DNA of 64,000 nt from contig NZ_JAIRAU010000011.1 in NCBI RefSeq assembly GCF_020073745.1, forward strand, positions 62,001-126,000, read 5' to 3'. How positions within the stretch are numbered: the stretch's first letter is position 1; each line of letters starts with the position of its first letter. Both the position numbers and the translations under genes were made by a program. Shown here piece after piece: positions 1 to 8,228 of this stretch. This DNA comes from Nannocystis pusilla (GTDB lineage Bacteria > Myxococcota_A > Polyangia > Nannocystales > Nannocystaceae). The notes under the pieces were generated by a model that saw nothing but the letters and a program-made list of their open reading frames with translations, ran no database searches and had not been told where the DNA came from.

Positions 1-1673
1 TTGTCGCGCGCGACGGCGTCGTAGTCGACGGTGAGCGTGTAGACGGTGTCGTTCGCCAATAGCGGCACCCGAGCGCCGCCACCGAGGTAACCAATCAGGG
101 TCTTGAGCTCGCCGTCGGCGACCGCCGTCTCGGACTGCCAGCGGATCTTCTCGCTCTGCGGGCACACCTCGATCACGCCGACGATCGCCCGCGCCGGGAC
201 GTCGTAATCCTTGAACTGCGCCGGGATCGCCAGCTGCAGCCGCTCGCCCTGGTTCTTGACCGTGAACAGGATCTTCTTCAGCGCGGCGAACTGCGCCTCG
301 GCGAGGAACTGCGCGACCGGCAGGACGTCGGCCGCCCACGGGCCGTTGGGGTCCAGCCAGTCGGCGGGCAGGCCGGTGATGCCGGAGATCGGCAGCGTCG
401 GGATGTCCTCGAGCTCCTCCTCGACCAGGATCTGGCCGGTGGCGTCGAGCTGGCGCACCCGCAGGCCGCCGGCCCTGGTCAGGCGCGCGTCGACGGCCAT
501 GAACACGCGGGCGTTGCCGGCGCCGGTGCGGAAGGTGATCCAGCGGTCGTCACCTGTCTCTTGCAGCAGGTTTTCGAGCTGCCAGTCGAGCTCGATCGGG
601 TTGTCGAGCCGGCGCTGGCGCGCGAGCGGCAGCTGCAGCGCGCGGGTGCACGCGCCGGCGGGCAGCTGGCCCTTCTTGCCGCCCTGCTTGCCGCCGGGCT
701 TGTCGAGCTCGACGGGGTCGCGGCCGAGCACCAGCGCCGGGTCGCGGTAGGGCCCACCTGCCCCTCGGGACAGGATGTCGAGAAACCCGAGCCCGGCCGC
801 CCGCACCGGCTCGTCGACGCGCATCGCCGTCGGCGGCGGGGTGGTGCGGCGGGTGCCCGGCGCGTCGGGCTGGGCGCGGCCGGCGAGCGTCCAGCCGCTC
901 CCGGACGGGCCGATGGCCTGGCCGCAGCAGCTGAACAGCACGCACACCGGCCTGGCGATGGGCGTGCACAGCCCGCCCCAGCGCTGCTCGACCTGCAGGT
1001 CGAGGTCGTGCGAGCGCTCGAGCGCGTGCTCGCCGGGCGTCGGCACGCGGCTCATCAACGCCAGGTCGATGCGCGTCTCACTGCCCTGCGGGCCGGACCC
1101 CTGCCCGGGCCGCCAGGTCGCGGGAATCGGGCCGGCGCCGGCCACCGGCGGGGAGATCGCGATCGAGGTGATCGTGTACTTCACCTGGCGACCGCCGCCG
1201 ACGTCGATGAATTCGTCGGGCGTCTTGTTCGGCGGGACCGCCAGCGGCGCGGTGAAGGTCGACGCGCCGCTGACCACCGGCGGGGCGTGCAGCTGGAGCA
1301 CCGGCACGCTGTCGACCGGGACCTCGGGCAGCTCGCCGGCGCCGCCGAGCGGGCGCGCGTCGCCGAGGCTGGCGTCGATCGGCCGCTCGCCGCCCTGCCC
1401 GGCCACCAGCACCGGCGCGCGGCTCTGCAAGTAGACGTTGCGGACCAGCGGCGGCGGCTCGAGGTCGTGCGAGCCCGAGCCGACGTGGAATTCGACGCAG
1501 CCCTCGACGCTGAAGAAGAACAGGTCGATCTTGCCGCACACGTGGCGGTCGAGCGGCGTCGGCTCCGAGCCGACGAGCGTCGACAGGTAGCGGTCGATGT
1601 GCGCCGGGAAGACGAAGCCCGCCAGAGACGACGGCGAGAGCAGCTCATACGGTCCGAAGCGCGTCGCTGGCAT
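1..1673 (-). CDS. Large protein of unknown function, C-terminus cut off by the window edge
   Basis: The frame is open from an ATG at 1673 down to base 1, at least 557 codons, with no stop before the edge, so the C-terminus lies outside. A strong ribosome site (GAGGAGGGA, about 6 nt before the ATG) supports this start. The product begins MPATRFGPYELLSPSSLAGF and is rich in short beta-like stretches (KIDLFFFSVEGCVEFHVG near residue 50) and Pro/Gly loops. No signal peptide, membrane helix or catalytic motif is visible. The beta-rich style resembles the large DUF6603-type proteins of myxobacteria and actinobacteria, but that is only an impression. The other frames over this stretch are shadows. 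Confidence 0.72.
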   Translation of the reverse strand, partial: MPATRFGPYELLSPSSLAGFVFPAHIDRYLSTLVGSEPTPLDRHVCGKIDLFFFSVEGCVEFHVGSGSHDLEPPPLVRNVYLQSRAPVLVAGQGGERPIDASLGDARPLGGAGELPEVPVDSVPVLQLHAPPVVSGASTFTAPLAVPPNKTPDEFIDVGGGRQVKYTITSIAISPPVAGAGPIPATWRPGQGSGPQGSETRIDLALMSRVPTPGEHALERSHDLDLQVEQRWGGLCTPIARPVCVLFSCCGQAIGPSGSGWTLAGRAQPDAPGTRRTTPPPTAMRVDEPVRAAGLGFLDILSRGAGGPYRDPALVLGRDPVELDKPGGKQGGKKGQLPAGACTRALQLPLARQRRLDNPIELDWQLENLLQETGDDRWITFRTGAGNARVFMAVDARLTRAGGLRVRQLDATGQILVEEELEDIPTLPISGITGLPADWLDPNGPWAADVLPVAQFLAEAQFAALKKILFTVKNQGERLQLAIPAQFKDYDVPARAIVGVIEVCPQSEKIRWQSETAVADGELKTLIGYLGGGARVPLLANDTVYTLTVDYDAVARD

Positions 1674-2088
1674 GCCTGTTCCCTCCTCGGGCTCGCGGGG
1701 AGCGAACGATAGAAAGAGGGTTGTTGCGAGATCAAGGATCGTTATCGGACCCGTGGTCTCGCGGCCCCGATCGCGGGCGCTGCGGCGATGACGTGACGCC
1801 ACGCGACGAATGTCAGCACTCGGCAGCGATCGTCAAAGACGCGGTCTCCGCCGCGCTGGGGCCCGTGGGGCCCGAGGCGGGTCCCCGGCGGCCCCACGTT
1901 CGGGAGGCGGCGGCGATCTCGGCGCCACGCCTCGGGAATCCACGGAGGCACCGATGAACGCGCATTCATGACAGGGCGTGACGTGAATGCTCCTCAAAAC
2001 ATATCCTCTTGGACAGATCCTGCCCGCCAGGACAGGCACCGCGACCCGATCGGTCGGGCCGGTGCAGTGACGCGTCGGTCGCGGCGCG
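1674..2088. other. Intergenic region
   Basis: No credible gene. It holds the 5' region of the leftward gene ending at 1673 and, near its right end, two short hairpins behind the sulfatase gene (separate entry). The rest is GC-rich with no other motif seen. Confidence 0.5.
2002..2036 (-). terminator. Two tandem TGTCC-type hairpins behind the sulfatase gene
   Basis: Read on the minus strand, about 50 nt after the stop at 2089, there are two adjacent stem-loops: CCTGTCC-TGGC-GGGCAGG (2019-2036) and TGTCC-AAGA-GGATA (2002-2015, one G-U pair). There is no U-tract, so a classical intrinsic terminator is not proven. They belong to a hairpin family seen repeatedly in this window, mostly behind gene ends. 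Confidence 0.45.
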
Positions 2089-4218
2089 CTAATCGACGAA
2101 GTTCGGCGGACCGGTGCGCTCGAGGTAGGCGTCGAGCGCCTCCTGCAGGCGCTCGATCCTCGGCTCGCCGTACGGCAGCGGCTTGTCGCCCTGCTGCTTG
2201 CGCGCGGCGAGGCCCTCGTCGAGCAGGTTGCACACCAGCTTGAAGGTGCCGTCGAACACCGCGATCATGTTGTGGGTGGCGTCGCCGTTGGCGGTGAAGC
2301 GCCAGGTCTCGGCGACGAGGGTGCGGTTCTTGTTGGAGGCCGGGTTCGACAGGATGCCGGCGAGGTCGCGCCCGTCGAGGCCCTCGGGCGCGGGGGTCTC
2401 GGTCCACCTGAGGATCGTCGGCATGACGTCGACGGTGCTGACGAGCTGCTTCGAGGTGGTGCCGGGGGCGAAGCCGGGGCCGCGGACGACCAGCGGCACG
2501 CGGATGTCGTCCTCGCCGACGCCGACGCCGTGGGTGCGCCGCTTGGCGCCGAGGCTCTCGCCGTGGTCGGCGGTGATGACGACGGCGATCTCGCGCTCCT
2601 TGGCCAGCTCGTCGATGCGGGCGAGCAGGCGGCCGACGTGCTTGTCGGTCCAGGCGATCTCGTGGTCGTACTTGCCGGCGACGCTGTTGCCCCAGCGCGG
2701 CACGCCGCGGTGCCACGAGTGGCCGCCGTGCGGGCCGAAGTAATGCGCCCACAGGAAGAACGGGCGGTCCTTGGGCTGGGCGTCGAGGATCTTGATCGCG
2801 GCGTCGGTGACGGCCACGTCGAGCGCCTTGCCCGAGACCTCGTGGTACTCGTCGAAGTCGGGGTAGGCGCCGGTCGACAGGTCGAGGAAGCCGGTCGAGC
2901 CGTCGTCGATGACCGCGGCGGTGTACATGCCGCGGCGCTTCAAGTAGGTCTGCAGCGGGACGTACTTCTCGGGCGCCGGCAGGCCGAACTTGAGCTTCAG
3001 CATCTCGTTGTCGTCGAGCTGGTCCATCTCGCTGCTGCGCAGCAGGCGGAACCGGTTGGTCTCGTAGAAGGGGTTCCACACCAGCCGCCGCGGGTACACC
3101 CCGCGGAACAGCGAGGACAGCGCGAGGCTGGTCCACGAGCCGCCGGTGTAGGCGCGGATGAAGCGGGTCCCGCTCTCGGACCACTTCTTCATCTCGGGGG
3201 TGGTGTTGCGCTTGCCGCCCCAGCTGACGTGATCGGCCCGCAGGGTGTCGATCGTGATGAGGATGACGCTGGTCGGCGGCGGCGTGTCGGGGATCGGCGG
3301 GTCGACCCGCGGCGGGTCGACCGGCGCGTCGCCGAGGCTGCAATTGTCGTCGATGCCGTTGCCCGGCTCCTCGCGCGCGAACGGGTGGACCGCGGCGTTG
3401 AACGGGGCGCAGTCGCCTCCGCCGAGGATGAACGAGTAGCCGTCGCGGTCGATGTCGCCGAGCGACCGCAGCGTCCGCAGCGAGAGGCTGGAGAACGGCC
3501 GCCCGAGCAGACCGGCGAGCACGTCGCGATCGCCGCCGACGACCACGAGGGCCCACACGAACGGCAGCGCGAGCAGCCCGGCGAGCACGCGACGACCCCA
3601 CACCGGCGGCCGCAGGCGCCGCGGCCAGTAGCGGATCCACGCCACCCCGGTGATGGCGAGCATCAACACGGCCATGACCCGCAGGGCCGTGTGCGCGGCC
3701 GCGTAGTTGTCGACCGCGACCTGACGGTCGGCGACGATGAGCCCGATCGCCAGCAGCACCAGCCCCGGGCCGGCCCACAGCGGGCGCCTCCTGGTCCACG
3801 ACAGCCACGCCGGCCTGTCCATCGACGGCTGGGCGATGAGCCCGAGGACCGCCAGACCGAGGCCCGCGCCCAGGCCGGCCACCGCCGCGACGACGGCGTC
3901 GGCGTGATCCTTGCCGCCGAAGCGGGCGATCACCCCGAGCTGGTCCATGAGCCAGGCGGTGAGGCCCCCGCCGATCACCAGCCACGCGAGCACACGGGCC
4001 CAGCCCGGCAGCCGCTGCAGCCCGCGCAGCGCCCCCGCGAACAGGCCGCCGAGCACGGCCCCGGCGCCCACCCCCACGCCGAGCGCGGAGATCGCCGCAG
4101 AGACGCCGACACCGTGCCCGCCGCTGAGGAAATCGATCAGGGCAGCCAGGCCTGCCACCCCGGCAGCGAACGGAATATGGGCCAAAAACGCCGTTCTGGG
4201 CGGATCTTCGACGGACAT
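2089..4218 (-). CDS. Membrane-anchored sulfatase/alkaline-phosphatase-superfamily enzyme
   Basis: 709 aa from the chosen ATG (MSVEDPPRTAF). The first 240 residues carry about six hydrophobic helices. The rest is a periplasmic sulfatase-type domain with IDTLRADHVSWGG near 321 (metal-binding Asp of the family) and ITADHGESLG near 545 (second metal site). The usual Cys/Ser-x-Pro-x-Arg nucleophile motif is replaced by a Ser/Thr-rich stretch (GGSWTSLALSSLFRGVYPRR), as in phosphotransferase-like members such as LtaS or EptA relatives. An unusual insert near 253-293 (DIDRDGY...GGGDCAP...GNGIDDNC) matches the MopE-type putative metal-binding motif. An upstream start 28 codons earlier lacks both a ribosome site and a signal. 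The substrate cannot be named. Confidence 0.85.
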   Translation of the reverse strand: MSVEDPPRTAFLAHIPFAAGVAGLAALIDFLSGGHGVGVSAAISALGVGVGAGAVLGGLFAGALRGLQRLPGWARVLAWLVIGGGLTAWLMDQLGVIARFGGKDHADAVVAAVAGLGAGLGLAVLGLIAQPSMDRPAWLSWTRRRPLWAGPGLVLLAIGLIVADRQVAVDNYAAAHTALRVMAVLMLAITGVAWIRYWPRRLRPPVWGRRVLAGLLALPFVWALVVVGGDRDVLAGLLGRPFSSLSLRTLRSLGDIDRDGYSFILGGGDCAPFNAAVHPFAREEPGNGIDDNCSLGDAPVDPPRVDPPIPDTPPPTSVILITIDTLRADHVSWGGKRNTTPEMKKWSESGTRFIRAYTGGSWTSLALSSLFRGVYPRRLVWNPFYETNRFRLLRSSEMDQLDDNEMLKLKFGLPAPEKYVPLQTYLKRRGMYTAAVIDDGSTGFLDLSTGAYPDFDEYHEVSGKALDVAVTDAAIKILDAQPKDRPFFLWAHYFGPHGGHSWHRGVPRWGNSVAGKYDHEIAWTDKHVGRLLARIDELAKEREIAVVITADHGESLGAKRRTHGVGVGEDDIRVPLVVRGPGFAPGTTSKQLVSTVDVMPTILRWTETPAPEGLDGRDLAGILSNPASNKNRTLVAETWRFTANGDATHNMIAVFDGTFKLVCNLLDEGLAARKQQGDKPLPYGEPRIERLQEALDAYLERTGPPNFVD

Positions 4219-4530
4219 CGCGTGAGCGCCGCATTGTGCCCGACGTCGCGGCGTGACGGAAGCGTGACGATGTTTGCCGCGCCTCACGTATGCAGACGTC
4301 ACCCTCGCTGAAAGCCCGTCTGGGACCGCTTACGCGCCGATCGGGGCCAAGTGCGGCGGCCCACCCGCCGAGGCATGAAGTAGCGCACGACCGCCGCGAT
4401 CGCCCGCCGCCGATGCGCCCTCGCGCGCGGCGCGCGGCGCGCTGCTCGACCGCGGCACCCCGACCAGGCCTTTCAGACATGCTTAAAACGACATGCCCGA
4501 AGGCGCAGCCTGGCTGCGAGGCCACGTCGC
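4219..4530. other. Intergenic region with a weak hairpin pair
   Basis: No gene seen. At 4478-4510, behind the 3' end of the Sel1 gene on the minus strand, the sequence carries GCC-TTCG-GGC followed by an imperfect CATGTCG-TTTT-AAGCATG stem-loop, a degenerate member of the local hairpin family. Confidence 0.4.
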
Positions 4531-5439
4531 TCAGTCGGCCTCGTCCTCGTCGTCGTCCTCGTCCTCCTCGTCGCCGTACGGATCGTAGTCGTCCTCGATG
4601 CCGGCGATCTCCCGCATCTCCGCGATCTCCTCGTCGCTGACGCCGAGCACCTCGGCGAGGCTGGGCCACGGGAAGCCGCCGTCCTGGGCGATCGCGAGGT
4701 ACTTGGTGATGATCTCCGCGTCGCGGTCGTGACCGCGGCCCTGGAAGCACTTGATCCCGACCAGCGCGCCCGCCTTGACGTGACCGAGGTCGGCGGCCTT
4801 GCGGTACCAGTCGAACGCGACCGCGTCGTCCTGGGCCACGCGGTCGCCGGTCTCCGCGTAGTAGCCCTCGTTGAACATCGCCCGCGGCTGGCCGAGCGCC
4901 GCCGCCCTGGCGTTGTAGGCCCGGCCGGCCTCGGGGTCGCTGCGGCCGACCAGTACCGCCGCCTCGAACAGGCCGTCGGGGTCGCCCTTCTCGGCCGAGC
5001 GGACGGCGGCCGCGCGCGCCTCGTCCTCGTCGCCGTCACTGCCCTCGGGACCGGCGAGCCCGCGCGTCCACATGTAGCTGAGCAGCACGTCGAGCGCCCC
5101 GGTCTCGTCGGCGGCCGCCTGCCGCGTCAGCGCCGGCCAGGCGCCGGCCGCGAGCTCGGAGTCGTCGCTCTGCAGCACGCGCCGCGCCAGATCGATCGCC
5201 GCCTGACCGTGGCCCTCCGCGGCCCGCGTCAGCGCTCGCAGCGACAGCGCGCGCAGCTCGTCGACCAGCTCCTCGTCGACCTCCGGCAGCCCGGCGATCC
5301 CGTCCGCCTCGCGGAACTCGATGGCGACCTCCGCGGTGCGGTGGTGGTCGTACAGCTCCTCGGCGGTGGCCTCGCCGGCCAGCGCCGCCTTCAGGGCCCC
5401 GATCTTGTCGCGCGTGTCCTGCTCGCGTGCGTCATCCAT
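4531..5439 (-). CDS. Sel1-like repeat protein
   Basis: 302 aa, acidic, no signal peptide. Residues about 155-245 contain Sel1/TPR-like helical repeats, clearest in YYAETGDRVAQDDAVAFDWY followed by KAADLGHVKAGALVGIKCFQG. The N-terminal half also looks helical. The last 20 residues are almost all Asp and Glu, which may be a disordered or cation-binding tail. Sel1 proteins usually act as adaptor scaffolds; no partner is visible here. The ATG at 5439 has no ribosome site, but a TAGCGT box lies 6 nt upstream, pointing to a leaderless mRNA and fixing this start. Confidence 0.8.
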   Translation of the reverse strand: MDDAREQDTRDKIGALKAALAGEATAEELYDHHRTAEVAIEFREADGIAGLPEVDEELVDELRALSLRALTRAAEGHGQAAIDLARRVLQSDDSELAAGAWPALTRQAAADETGALDVLLSYMWTRGLAGPEGSDGDEDEARAAAVRSAEKGDPDGLFEAAVLVGRSDPEAGRAYNARAAALGQPRAMFNEGYYAETGDRVAQDDAVAFDWYRKAADLGHVKAGALVGIKCFQGRGHDRDAEIITKYLAIAQDGGFPWPSLAEVLGVSDEEIAEMREIAGIEDDYDPYGDEEDEDDDEDEAD

Positions 5440-5445
5440 GACGCG

Positions 5446-5451
5446 ACGCTA
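5446..5451 (-). promoter_or_regulatory. -10 box of a leaderless promoter (Sel1 gene)
   Basis: On the minus strand TAGCGT is followed by 6 nt and then the ATG at 5439, so transcription would begin at or next to the start codon. It fits the TAnnnT pattern seen before several other genes in the window. Confidence 0.45.
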
Positions 5452-5608
5452 CTGGAGCCCGGCTCGCTCGTGTTCGGATTTCGCGGCCGCAGGCGTGTGA
5501 GGAAGTGCCTCCTCGTGCTCCGGCGCTCGTGCCGTCGGCGGCCCGCATCGGCGACCGCCCGAGCCAGCGTCTGTCTCTCGGACCAGGCTGTGGAGGTAAT
5601 GGTATGAC

Positions 5609-5624
5609 ATGTCCTTTTGGACAT
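5609..5624. repeat. Hairpin ATGTCC-TTTT-GGACAT
   Basis: Perfect 6-bp stem with a TTTT loop. It is intergenic, symmetric on both strands, and one of the best matches to the family core CATGTCC-N4-GGACATG. Confidence 0.6.
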
Positions 5625-5874
5625 CTCCGGCCACGCCCGACGCCGGGCCGCGCCGAACGGAGCCGCGACTCGTCGGCGAGCCGCGGCGCGACGAGGACCG
5701 CGAGCGTCACGACGACCGCCGGTGCAGCCCTGGCCCCGCTCGACGATCTCCGCCGGCGCCTCGCCGGCGCCGCCGACCCGCGCCCGGGCGAACGCGCGCA
5801 CCGGCGCCAAAAGCCATGAATTCGCCGCTCCCGGGCCGATCCGGACGGCGATGTCCGCGTCCACGCGGCCGCAT

Positions 5875-5892
5875 CCTGTCCTGCGGGACAGG
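5875..5892. repeat. Hairpin CCTGTCC-TGCG-GGACAGG
   Basis: Perfect 7-bp stem with a 4-nt loop, about 80 nt before the promoter of the first lipoprotein gene. A second intergenic member of the same family. Confidence 0.6.
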
Positions 5893-5945
5893 GTGCTTCT
5901 ACCTATGATTCGCGCGATGTCCCCTGCCGACCCCACTCGAAGCCC

Positions 5946-6019
5946 CTTAGCAGGTGCGGCGCTTACGGATAGTCTGGACGCGCCGCCGACCTGTGTGTCT
6001 CGGCGGCAGATTGGATAGA
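5946..6019 (+). promoter_or_regulatory. Promoter and structured 5' leader of collagen locus, copy 1
   Basis: A -10-like TAGTCT at 5970-5975 lies about 20 bp after a CCTTA-type box shared with the other copies. The leader then forms GCCGCCGA (5982-5989) paired with TCGGCGGC (6000-6007), followed by the conserved GGATAGAGGAG ribosome site just before the ATG at 6028. The same order of elements precedes copies 2, 3 and 4, with different stem sequences that still pair. Confidence 0.5.
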
Positions 6020-6027
6020 GGAGCAGC

Positions 6028-6570
6028 ATGCACTGGATGGCTTGGATCACGACCTCCGCCCACGGACCGCCGCGTCCGTGGCCGGCCCTCGGCGTCGTCG
6101 CGCTGCTGGCCGCGGCGTGTGCCGACGACACGACCACGGTCACCGACACGGCGCAGGGCACGACCACGCAGACGACGGACGACACGCCGACGACCGCGGA
6201 GCCGCCGACGACGACCGTGCCGACGACCACGGACCCGCCGACGACCTCGAACACCGGCACCGACTCGACCACCGCGGTCGAGCCGACCACCACGATCGAG
6301 CCGACGACGACGGAGACCACGACCGACACGACGACGACCACGACCACGGCCACGGACACCACCGACACGACGGACACCGACACCACCACCGGCGATCCGG
6401 TCAGCGGCAAGTCGATCACCCAGACCGTCAACAGCGGGACCGTCGCTGCGAGCCCCAACTTCCGCATGGTCTTCACGCTGGGTCAGCCGACCCAGAACCA
6501 GGGCGTCTACACCTCGAGCAACTTTCGCCTGCAGGGCGGCCTGATCGGCGCCAACGGGAACCCTCCATGA
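6028..6570 (+). CDS. Thr-rich lipoprotein, collagen locus copy 1
   Basis: 180 aa. The lipobox LAAAC puts the lipidated Cys at residue 31, after an unusual n-region containing [10 protein letters not shown]. Residues about 33-125 are a Thr/Asp/Pro/Glu low-complexity linker. The last 50 residues (from about [11 protein letters not shown] through [21 protein letters not shown]) are nearly identical in all copies and form the only folded-looking part. The stop overlaps the start of the collagen-like gene as ATGA, so the two are probably translationally coupled. Role unknown; a surface anchor or partner of the fibre protein is an inference from gene order. GAGGAG precedes the ATG by 4 nt. Confidence 0.85.
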   Translation: MHWMAWITTSAHGPPRPWPALGVVALLAAACADDTTTVTDTAQGTTTQTTDDTPTTAEPPTTTVPTTTDPPTTSNTGTDSTTAVEPTTTIEPTTTETTTDTTTTTTTATDTTDTTDTDTTTGDPVSGKSITQTVNSGTVAASPNFRMVFTLGQPTQNQGVYTSSNFRLQGGLIGANGNPP

Positions 6571-7760
6571 CGATGCAACGACTCCGACTCATGACCAGGG
6601 GCGCGGCCCTCGCGGCCGCGTGGATGCTCCCGCTGGAGGCCGACGCGCTCGCCGTGCCCGCGCTCGTCACCCACCAGGGCCGCCTCTTCGACGCCAACGG
6701 CTCGCTGGTCGACGGCACCCACGATCTCACCTTCAAGATCTACGACGCCGAGGTCGACGGCAACGAGATCTGGTCCGAGACCATCGCCGTCGACTTCGAC
6801 GACGGCTTCTTCTCGGTCCGGCTCGGCGAGCAATTGGTGCTCGACGAGAACGTCTTCGACGGCTCGACCCGCTGGCTCGGGATCGCCGTCGACGCGGACG
6901 CCGAGATGACCCCGCGGGCCGCGATCGTCAGCGTCCCCTATGCCATGTTCGCCGGCGACGTCCGCGGCGAGATCAACCCGACGAATGTCAACATCCAGGG
7001 CTTCGGCCCCGTGATCGACCAGGACGGCAAGTGGGTCGGCGATCCGTCCGGCCTCATCGGACCGGCGGGCCCGCCCGGCCCTGCCGGTCCCGCGGGCCCT
7101 GCCGGCCCCGCCGGCCCGGCCGGTCCCGCAGGTCCCGAAGGTCCTGCGGGCCCCGCCGGTCCCGCCGGCGTCGACGGCACGCCGGGTCCCGCCGGTCCGG
7201 CAGGTCCTGCAGGTCCTGCGGGCGTCGCCGGCCCGCAAGGTCCCGTCGGTCCTGCCGGCCCCGCCGGCCCCGCCGGTCCCGCCGGTGCGGCCGGGCCGCA
7301 GGGTCCCGCGGGCGCGGCCGGTCCGGTCGGCCCCGCCGGTCCTGCGGGCCCGACCGGCATCGTCACCACCGGCAGGTTCGCCGGCGCGGTGCAGGCCAAC
7401 ATCGCGCTCAACAGCGGCTGGGTGTTCGTCGGTCCGACCGTCTCGATCACGATCGCGTTCGGCCAGCGCTTGACCGGAGCTGCCACCGCGGGCCTGTCCC
7501 ACGGCCAGGTGCTCTACTGGCAAAGGGTGGACCTCGACCTCTGCTACCGCCTCGACAACGGGCCGTTCGTCCCCTTCTCCGGCGCCAACCTCGTCCAGCC
7601 GCGGGTCGAGCAGTACGCCAACAACATGACCGCCGTCGGCACCGTCGTGCCCCCGGCCGGCGGCACCTACACCGTCGGTATGTGCATCCGCAACGACTAC
7701 GGCCAGTACGACATCAACATCAACAACCGCGTCAACGGTTGGGTGCAGGTCACGAATTGA
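6567..7760 (+). CDS. Collagen-like secreted protein, copy 1
   Basis: 397 aa. An N-terminal signal peptide (about 27 residues, ending near ADA) is followed by a globular domain of about 135 residues starting [11 protein letters not shown] and containing DGSTRWLG and [11 protein letters not shown], then about 33 Gly-Pro-Ala-type triplets (residues 165-263), then a C-terminal domain of about 130 residues with two Cys (LCYR, GMCIRN) and the end NGWVQVTN. This shape is that of bacterial collagen-like fibres with a capping domain. The start codon overlaps the lipoprotein stop. It is the shortest of the four paralogs and is followed by a hairpin instead of the AgmX-like genes. Confidence 0.88.
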   Translation: MTMQRLRLMTRGAALAAAWMLPLEADALAVPALVTHQGRLFDANGSLVDGTHDLTFKIYDAEVDGNEIWSETIAVDFDDGFFSVRLGEQLVLDENVFDGSTRWLGIAVDADAEMTPRAAIVSVPYAMFAGDVRGEINPTNVNIQGFGPVIDQDGKWVGDPSGLIGPAGPPGPAGPAGPAGPAGPAGPAGPEGPAGPAGPAGVDGTPGPAGPAGPAGPAGVAGPQGPVGPAGPAGPAGPAGAAGPQGPAGAAGPVGPAGPAGPTGIVTTGRFAGAVQANIALNSGWVFVGPTVSITIAFGQRLTGAATAGLSHGQVLYWQRVDLDLCYRLDNGPFVPFSGANLVQPRVEQYANNMTAVGTVVPPAGGTYTVGMCIRNDYGQYDININNRVNGWVQVTN

Positions 7761-7766
7761 GCCGAC

Positions 7767-7784
7767 CCTGCCGGCACCGGCAGG
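7767..7784 (+). terminator. Hairpin terminator after collagen copy 1
   Basis: CCTGCCGG-CA-CCGGCAGG, a perfect 8-bp inverted repeat 6 nt after the stop. No T-run follows. Confidence 0.5.
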
Positions 7785-8049
7785 CCGCGCGGACGACGAG
7801 GCCCCGCTGGGGCTCCCCGTCGGCCTCGTCGCATTCGTGAGCGAGCGTGGGGCCACCGCGCTCCGTGACGACCGCGCAAGGTTCGGCCTTCGCTCGCCCG
7901 CGCCCATCCGCGGCGAGCGGGCGCCCGATCGCCGTCGTTCGACAGCTCCGGGGCGGCCGCGGGCGCGCCTCGAACCGGCGCATTCGCCCCGAACAGGTGT
8001 TTTCGCGCCGTCTCGGCGCGCCGCGGTCGGCCGGTGACCGCACTCGGGG
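7785..8049. other. Intergenic region between collagen copies 1 and 2
   Basis: No gene recognised. The two AgmX-like genes that follow copies 2 and 4 are absent here. Confidence 0.45.
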
Positions 8050-8128
8050 ACCTTCAGCGACCGCGACGTTCGTCGGTAGCGTGGCTCCCGGCGACGGCTC
8101 TGCGTCGTCGGCAGAATGGATAGAGGAG
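8050..8128 (+). promoter_or_regulatory. Promoter and structured leader, copy 2
   Basis: CCTTCA, 20 bp, then TAGCGT (8077-8082). The leader stem is CCGGCGACG (8088-8096) with CGTCGTCGG (8103-8111), 9 bp with one G-U. The conserved GGATAGAGGAG then follows. It retains the leader although the gene it once served is deleted. Confidence 0.45.
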
Positions 8129-8133
8129 CCGGG

Positions 8134-8228
8134 ACGCTGGGTCCGCCGACCCGGAACCCGGGCGCCTACACCTCCGACAACTTTCGCCTCCAGGGCGGCC
8201 TCTTCGCGCCAACGGGAATCCTCCATGA
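8134..8228 (+). pseudogene. Remnant of the Thr-rich lipoprotein gene, copy 2
   Basis: Directly after the leader the sequence jumps to the C-terminal codons of the lipoprotein: it encodes [20 protein letters not shown], against the intact [19 protein letters not shown]. The signal peptide, lipobox and Thr linker (about 140 codons) are missing, and a 1-nt deletion in the last codons shifts the frame. The ATGA junction to the collagen gene is still there. This is a clear internal deletion. Confidence 0.75.

Larger units (their letters stand above)
5452..5945. other. Intergenic region with two perfect TGTCC hairpins
   Basis: No credible gene between the divergent Sel1 gene and the first lipoprotein. 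A long Val-rich frame running in from the antisense of the lipoprotein gene is a shadow of its Thr codons. Two hairpins of the local family are present (separate entries). Confidence 0.5.

Noticed and set aside
561-1712. 383-codon rightward frame opposite the first gene
   Set aside because: Low-complexity Arg/Ala/Val composition, no ribosome site; the leftward frame has a strong ribosome site and a normal protein composition.
1994-4750. 918-codon frame on the minus strand overlapping the sulfatase gene
   Set aside because: It is Arg/Pro/Gly-rich with no domain, and shares the strand with a well-supported sulfatase frame. In DNA this GC-rich, long open frames arise by chance.
5391-6476. Val/Ser-rich leftward frame (also repeated near 10972-11922 and 14426-15577)
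   Set aside because: It is the antisense of the Thr-rich lipoprotein linker; the VVVSVV runs are read from ACG/ACC codons on the other strand.
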